64,000 nt of DNA, from NCBI RefSeq assembly GCF_900143025.1, contig NZ_FRCT01000002.1, positions 62,001-126,000 of the forward strand, given 5' to 3'. Positions 60,750 to 64,000 of the stretch are shown one piece after another. Each line of letters starts with the position of its first letter. Position 1 is the stretch's first letter. The translations under genes and the position numbers were made by a program. The notes beneath the pieces are model-generated. The model was not told where the DNA came from. It searched no databases and worked only from the letters and a program-made list of their open reading frames with translations. Origin of the DNA: Ruminococcus flavefaciens. Its GTDB lineage: Bacteria; Bacillota; Clostridia; Oscillospirales; Ruminococcaceae.

Positions 60750-61754
60750 TCAGTATAAAAACTGATTTATAATTGATTCGTACTCTTCCATATCTGTATC
60801 ATTTTCTGGTTTTTTGGAGGAAGTACCTTTTTTGTTTTTTCTGAAATCACTTTCTGCATTTTTTACGTCCTGAACTGTCATAAACCCACTGTCACGCCAC
60901 GAAAGAAGTATCTTATTTATGTAATCAAAGCTTAATTTATTGATCTGTTCGATAGTCTTTTCGTATGCATAGTGTATAAGTTCAAGCTTAAAGCCTGCAT
61001 TTTTCCATTGTTCAATGAATTCAGCCTGCTTTGCGGTTGGACGCCTGTTCATTTCAAACTTTTCCATAATGCTTAGAATGTAATCTCTTGTAGTGTTTCG
61101 CTTTTGTATCTCGTCCTGTGCTGCTTCCATGGTATTTATGTCGTTTTCCGACCATGTAAAGGCAATTTTTTCAACATATGCTGTATTTGTTTTTTTAATT
61201 GAAGCACAGTAGGTAAGAAGTATTATTATGACTTCCTTTTTTAGTCCGAGGTGATCGTACATCCAGATTATTGAATTCATCTGGCTGTTTTTTAAAGTAC
61301 CCACAATGCTTTCTGCGATCTTGAAAAGGTCTCTGATATCCTGAGAGTTTTTCATTATCTCGGCGATTTCTCCGCCGCTTAAATTGATCTTATGGTCTGG
61401 CAGCTTAGACGGTGTGGGCTGAGTTTGCACTTGTGCAAGAGCAGTCTTTGCCTCGGGAACTTCAACAGGTTGTGGCTGCATTATTAACGGAGTTGTGTTT
61501 GCAACCGAAATTGTTCCCTGAGGAGTTATAACATTAGCCTGCTGCCAGAACAGTACAGCGTCCTCTGCAACTTGAACTGCAACGCCTGTATTCGCTGATA
61601 TTTCCTCACTGGTACAATTTTTTCCCGAACATCTCAAAAGGTACAAGAGAACTTTTATCTGTTCACCTGTAGCAAGCTTCAGAAAATTGTCGGCAACAAT
61701 AACGGGTACGCCAAACATAGCTCCCCATATACCGCAGTTTACTTTATATTCCAA
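60750..61754 (-). CDS. DnaD-domain replication initiation protein
   Basis: 334 residues. An N-terminal winged-helix-like part (about 20-80), a Pro/Gln-rich linker, then one or two DnaD/DnaB_2 domains (about 125-300) ending with YINKILLSWRDSGFMT, the signature of the C-terminal DnaD domain. Together with the neighbouring dnaI it forms the primosome loading pair of Firmicutes. The start is TTG 61754, since GGAGGT lies seven bases before it; the TTG at 61769 would include the ribosome site itself. Confidence 0.88.
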   Translation of the reverse strand: MEYKVNCGIWGAMFGVPVIVADNFLKLATGEQIKVLLYLLRCSGKNCTSEEISANTGVAVQVAEDAVLFWQQANVITPQGTISVANTTPLIMQPQPVEVPEAKTALAQVQTQPTPSKLPDHKINLSGGEIAEIMKNSQDIRDLFKIAESIVGTLKNSQMNSIIWMYDHLGLKKEVIIILLTYCASIKKTNTAYVEKIAFTWSENDINTMEAAQDEIQKRNTTRDYILSIMEKFEMNRRPTAKQAEFIEQWKNAGFKLELIHYAYEKTIEQINKLSFDYINKILLSWRDSGFMTVQDVKNAESDFRKNKKGTSSKKPENDTDMEEYESIINQFLY

Positions 61755-61786
61755 CGAATACACCTCCAAAAAACACTGTGAAAATA

Positions 61787-61815
61787 ATTATAGCATATTT
61801 TGGAGAAGTTGTCAC
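61787..61815 (-). promoter_or_regulatory. Promoter of the dnaD-dnaI operon
   Basis: Minus strand GTGACA (61815-61810), spacer 17, TATAAT (61792-61787). A direct repeat cactgtg occurs at 61774 and 61814 around it. Confidence 0.6.
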
Positions 61816-61877
61816 TGTGCAAATTATACAATCAAATGAATGACGAATAGTGCACTTTTATAAGACATTGGGGGTTT

Positions 61878-62774
61878 TTATAGATTTTTATCTATAAAAT
61901 CTATCAGAGGCTTTCTTACAATAAGATCACGGTTGTTTATGAACCATTCATATGAGCTTTTCAGTGATTCCTTTAAAGGTGTCAGGCCATCTATAATATT
62001 GCTCATTCTGTTAACGCTCAAAGTATACTCATATTTATAGAAGGGAAAGTAGCTTCTCTGCGGGATTTCAGAACTAACATACTTAAAAACAGGTGTTTTT
62101 CCGACTGTTTCATAGCAGAGTGTGACCCATTCTTTAATGCTTATTGGTACAGGATAGCCTGTATTTATAATGTGTTCGGAAATGTCTGTTATCAGTATTT
62201 TTTCGATCAATCGACAAAGGTCACCGATATGGAAGAACTGGATTTTCATGCTGCTGTCTTCCGGAAGATAAAAAGGTATGTCCTGCTCTGCACATTCAAA
62301 GACAAAAGCTTCGCGGTATAAATTGTTCATAGGGCCGCAAAGATAAGGCGGTCTTATGATACATGCATCTTGAACACGGTCAAGCAGAGCTTTTTCCGCC
62401 TCGATCTTGTCTTTTCCGTAATTTCCCCATATTGAATTTGGTCCTGTTTCCATTGTTTCACAGAATGGTTGCTGTAATGTTTCGGGATAAACAGCACTTG
62501 AACTTATAAAAATATATTTATCAAAGCTTCCGAGTCCGTCGATTAGAGAATTTATATCGTCTGCATTATATGCTGTTACATCTATGACTGCATCGAAGTG
62601 TAATGGCTTTAATATTTCGCCGAGTGAATGGCGGTCGGCAATAATAGGCGTAACGTTTTGTGACTGAGGTTTGTTTCCTCGATTAAGCACATATACGCTG
62701 TGGCCGAGCTTTGAAAAGTATTCGGCGGTATATCTGCTTGCAAAAACTGTACCGCCTGTAACAAGAAGTTTCAT
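61878..62774 (-). CDS. NAD-dependent epimerase/dehydratase family (extended SDR)
   Basis: 298 residues. The nucleotide loop TGGTVFASRYTAEYF (6-20) deviates from TGGxGxxG. DVTAYNADD, FISSSAVYPE (catalytic Ser region), and YGKDKIEAEKAL (YxxxK) follow the SDR plan. Relatives include sugar-nucleotide and isoflavone-reductase-like enzymes; the substrate is unknown. GGAGG precedes ATG, and a promoter lies directly upstream. Confidence 0.85.
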   Translation of the reverse strand: MKLLVTGGTVFASRYTAEYFSKLGHSVYVLNRGNKPQSQNVTPIIADRHSLGEILKPLHFDAVIDVTAYNADDINSLIDGLGSFDKYIFISSSAVYPETLQQPFCETMETGPNSIWGNYGKDKIEAEKALLDRVQDACIIRPPYLCGPMNNLYREAFVFECAEQDIPFYLPEDSSMKIQFFHIGDLCRLIEKILITDISEHIINTGYPVPISIKEWVTLCYETVGKTPVFKYVSSEIPQRSYFPFYKYEYTLSVNRMSNIIDGLTPLKESLKSSYEWFINNRDLIVRKPLIDFIDKNL

Positions 62775-62803
62775 GGTCTTCCTCCTGATTTTTAATTATA
62801 TAA

Positions 62804-62832
62804 ATTATACCATATAATTCTTGTAAGTACAA
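62804..62832 (-). promoter_or_regulatory. Promoter of the SDR gene
   Basis: Minus strand TTGTAC (62832-62827), spacer 17, TATAAT (62809-62804). Confidence 0.6.
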
Positions 62833-62848
62833 TATAAAAAATACTTTG

Positions 62849-63532
62849 TCATAAAGTTGTATTATCAAACATTTTCTTTAGTTTCTGAATAGACTTTTTT
62901 TCAAGCCGTGATACATAGGAGCGAGAAATACTAAGTTTTTCGGCAGTTTCGTTTTGGGTATGCGGAGTAGTTCCGTATAATCCGTAGCGATAGACGATGA
63001 TTTCAAATTCGCGCGGTTCAAGACATTCTTTAAGAAAGCTGTATAGCTGACGTGAGCGTATAAGGATATCTACCTGTTCATGTATATCTATACCGTCATC
63101 AAGCAGATCCATAAGAGTAAGGGAATTACCGTCCTTATCTGTTTCAACAGGCTCGTTTATATAAATATCTCCTGCTGATTTTTTAGCGGCTCTGAACTGC
63201 ATAAGTATTTCATTTTCTATACATCTGCTGGCGTAAGTAGCAAATTTTGCCCCTTTGGTATAATTAAATGTAGACACTGCTTTTATTAGTCCAACAGTTC
63301 CTACGGAAATAAGCTCGTCTTGTTCGTCAGATGTTGATGCATATTTTTTTACAATATGTGCGACAAGACGCAAATTGTGCTCTATTAGCTTTGAACGCGC
63401 TTTTGTATCGCCGTTTGACATTTTATCAAAGTATTCTTTTTCTTCTTTTTTTGATAATGGCTTCGGAAAAACCGAAGTGTTATCAATGTGAAGGGCAAAA
63501 AAGAAAAGACTTCGCAAAAGACTGATAAGCAT
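62849..63532 (-). CDS. sigK: Sporulation sigma factor SigK (with pro-sequence)
   Basis: 227-residue sigma-70-type factor of the late mother-cell class. A hydrophobic pro-sequence (LISLLRSLFFFALHI) precedes FPKPLSKKEEKEYF, just as in pro-SigK, then IEHNLRLVAHIVKKY, VGTVGLIKAVSTF, YASRCIENEILM (region 2) and SISRSYVSRLEKKSIQKLKK (region 4). The gene is in one piece, with no skin-type insertion. ATG 63532 has CGGAGGTAA before it; a longer opening upstream is not credible. SigE is the nearest alternative, but the pro-sequence and AHIVKK favour SigK. Confidence 0.9.
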   Translation of the reverse strand: MLISLLRSLFFFALHIDNTSVFPKPLSKKEEKEYFDKMSNGDTKARSKLIEHNLRLVAHIVKKYASTSDEQDELISVGTVGLIKAVSTFNYTKGAKFATYASRCIENEILMQFRAAKKSAGDIYINEPVETDKDGNSLTLMDLLDDGIDIHEQVDILIRSRQLYSFLKECLEPREFEIIVYRYGLYGTTPHTQNETAEKLSISRSYVSRLEKKSIQKLKKMFDNTTL

Positions 63533-63560
63533 AAGAATTACCTCCGATGTTTTATAGATA

Positions 63561-63588
63561 ATAATATGCTTATAAGCTTGTTTATTAT
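63561..63588 (-). promoter_or_regulatory. Possible SigE-type promoter of sigK
   Basis: Minus strand ATA (63588-63586), a 17-base spacer and CATATTAT (63568-63561), near the SigE pattern ATA-N16/17-CATACAAT. No sigma-A -35 matches the nearby TATAAT (63589-63584). Confidence 0.35.
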
Positions 63589-63628
63589 AGTGCGGAGAAA
63601 AAATAAAATAAAAAACAATATAAGTGTA

Positions 63629-63657
63629 TTGACGTTCTGCGATAAATATTATATAAT
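63629..63657 (+). promoter_or_regulatory. Promoter of rpe
   Basis: TTGACG at 63629-63634, spacer 17, TATAAT at 63652-63657. The 70-base leader holds two mini-ORFs and a cgcctt/aaggcg hairpin (63689-63706). Confidence 0.7.
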
Positions 63658-63731
63658 AATAGTGTATGGATTTAGAAAGATTTGTCATCGCCTTATGAAA
63701 AAGGCGGTCAAAATGCGGAAGAAGTGATAAA

Positions 63732-64000
63732 TTGAAAAACTATGTTTCGGCATCTGTTCTTAGTGCAGATATGCTCGATTTCAGAAATGAGATCAGAAAA
63801 CTTGAAAAAAGTGATATTGATATGCTTCATTTTGATGTAATGGACGGTATTTTCGTCAATAACATCACTTTTGGACTTCCCGTTCTTCAGCAGGTGAGAA
63901 AAGCGACCGATATGACGCTGGATGTTCACCTTATGATTGCTGAGCCCTTGAAATATATCAAAAAATTCGCCAATTTCGGTGCAGATATCATATCTTTTCA
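63732..64000 (+). CDS. rpe: Ribulose-phosphate 3-epimerase, 5' part
   Basis: N-terminal 89 residues, cut by the window's right edge. SASVLSADMLDF, MLHFDVMDGIFVNNITFGLPVL (metal-binding His and Asp) and LDVHLMIAEPLKYI are clear Rpe signatures. The enzyme interconverts ribulose-5-phosphate and xylulose-5-phosphate in the pentose phosphate pathway. The start is TTG 63732, with only a weak GAAG site; it is four bases after the stop of a small leader ORF. Confidence 0.9.
   Translation, partial: MKNYVSASVLSADMLDFRNEIRKLEKSDIDMLHFDVMDGIFVNNITFGLPVLQQVRKATDMTLDVHLMIAEPLKYIKKFANFGADIISF

Noticed and set aside
63488..63727. 79-codon frame ahead of rpe
   Set aside because: Overlaps sigK's start and control region on the opposite strand; only its last codons coincide with the mini-ORF discussed.
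1..64000. Search by eye for CRISPR arrays, transposases, integrases and phage genes
   Set aside because: No regularly spaced repeats, no DDE or integrase motifs and no structural phage genes were seen.

Overview
The window looks like chromosome of a low-G+C, Gram-positive anaerobe of the Clostridia, most likely a Ruminococcus or close relative (Oscillospiraceae). This is inferred from gene content: type III glutamine synthetase, an rnfCDGEAB operon, AddAB, DnaD/DnaI, sporulation sigma factor SigK, ThyX, long Thr-rich linkers in exported proteins, a sortase-type surface anchor, and no outer-membrane genes. No phage, insertion sequence or CRISPR array was seen. Most promoters read here are TTGAnn-N17-TATAAT-like, and many genes end in clear hairpin-plus-T terminators, so operon borders can be drawn fairly well.

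Layout. 1-5200: 3' end of a CapD-type nucleotide-sugar dehydratase, glnN, a TtcA-like PP-loop ATPase (minus), serine acetyltransferase. 5335-5800: tRNA operon Val-Asp-Gly-Cys. 5921-7543: a large Thr-rich, wall-anchored surface protein. 7630-12580: complete rnfCDGEAB operon (ferredoxin:NAD+ oxidoreductase ion pump). 12632-12715: tRNA-Leu (minus), then about 500 bases without a gene. 13215: SPL-like radical SAM protein. 14097-20385: a TPP-riboswitch thiamine operon (thiS, thiF, thiG, GNAT, LspA-like, thiH, tenI-like, thiE, tatD). 20388-20444: an 18-codon gene on the minus strand with its own promoter, SD and terminator. 20552-28026: tspO, a phosphoesterase, a D,D-carboxypeptidase homologue, an amidase, tyrA, a pseudouridine synthase and a double GH25 lysozyme. 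28044-35057: addB-addA. 35201-38512: three consecutive carboxypeptidase-family genes. 38648-47267: pgi, P-loop protein, DUF177-rpmF, DUF512 protein, der-plsY-gpsA, an asparagine synthetase-like gene. 47265-52778: surE (minus), an EAL/GGDEF protein, a YbhN-type membrane protein and an ExbB/ExbD-like three-gene cassette. 52777-58319: minus-strand operon thyX, DUF2156, DJ-1/PfpI, 5-formyl-THF cyclo-ligase, mltG, U32 protein. 58474-64000: Thr-rich lipoprotein, dnaD-dnaI (minus), SDR protein, sigK (minus) and the start of rpe.

Themes. The window is rich in cell-envelope genes. Several are recognisable peptidoglycan enzymes whose catalytic residues are replaced: two S11 carboxypeptidase homologues, one VanY-like M15B protein and the second catalytic domain of the GH25 protein. 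This points to binding, scaffolding or regulatory roles next to one apparently active S11 enzyme. The two most novel-looking loci are the ExbB/ExbD-like cassette (51248-52740), which is unexpected in a single-membrane organism, and the tiny Cys-rich peptide gene (20388-20444). All functions rest on reading sequence motifs by eye; no database search was run.
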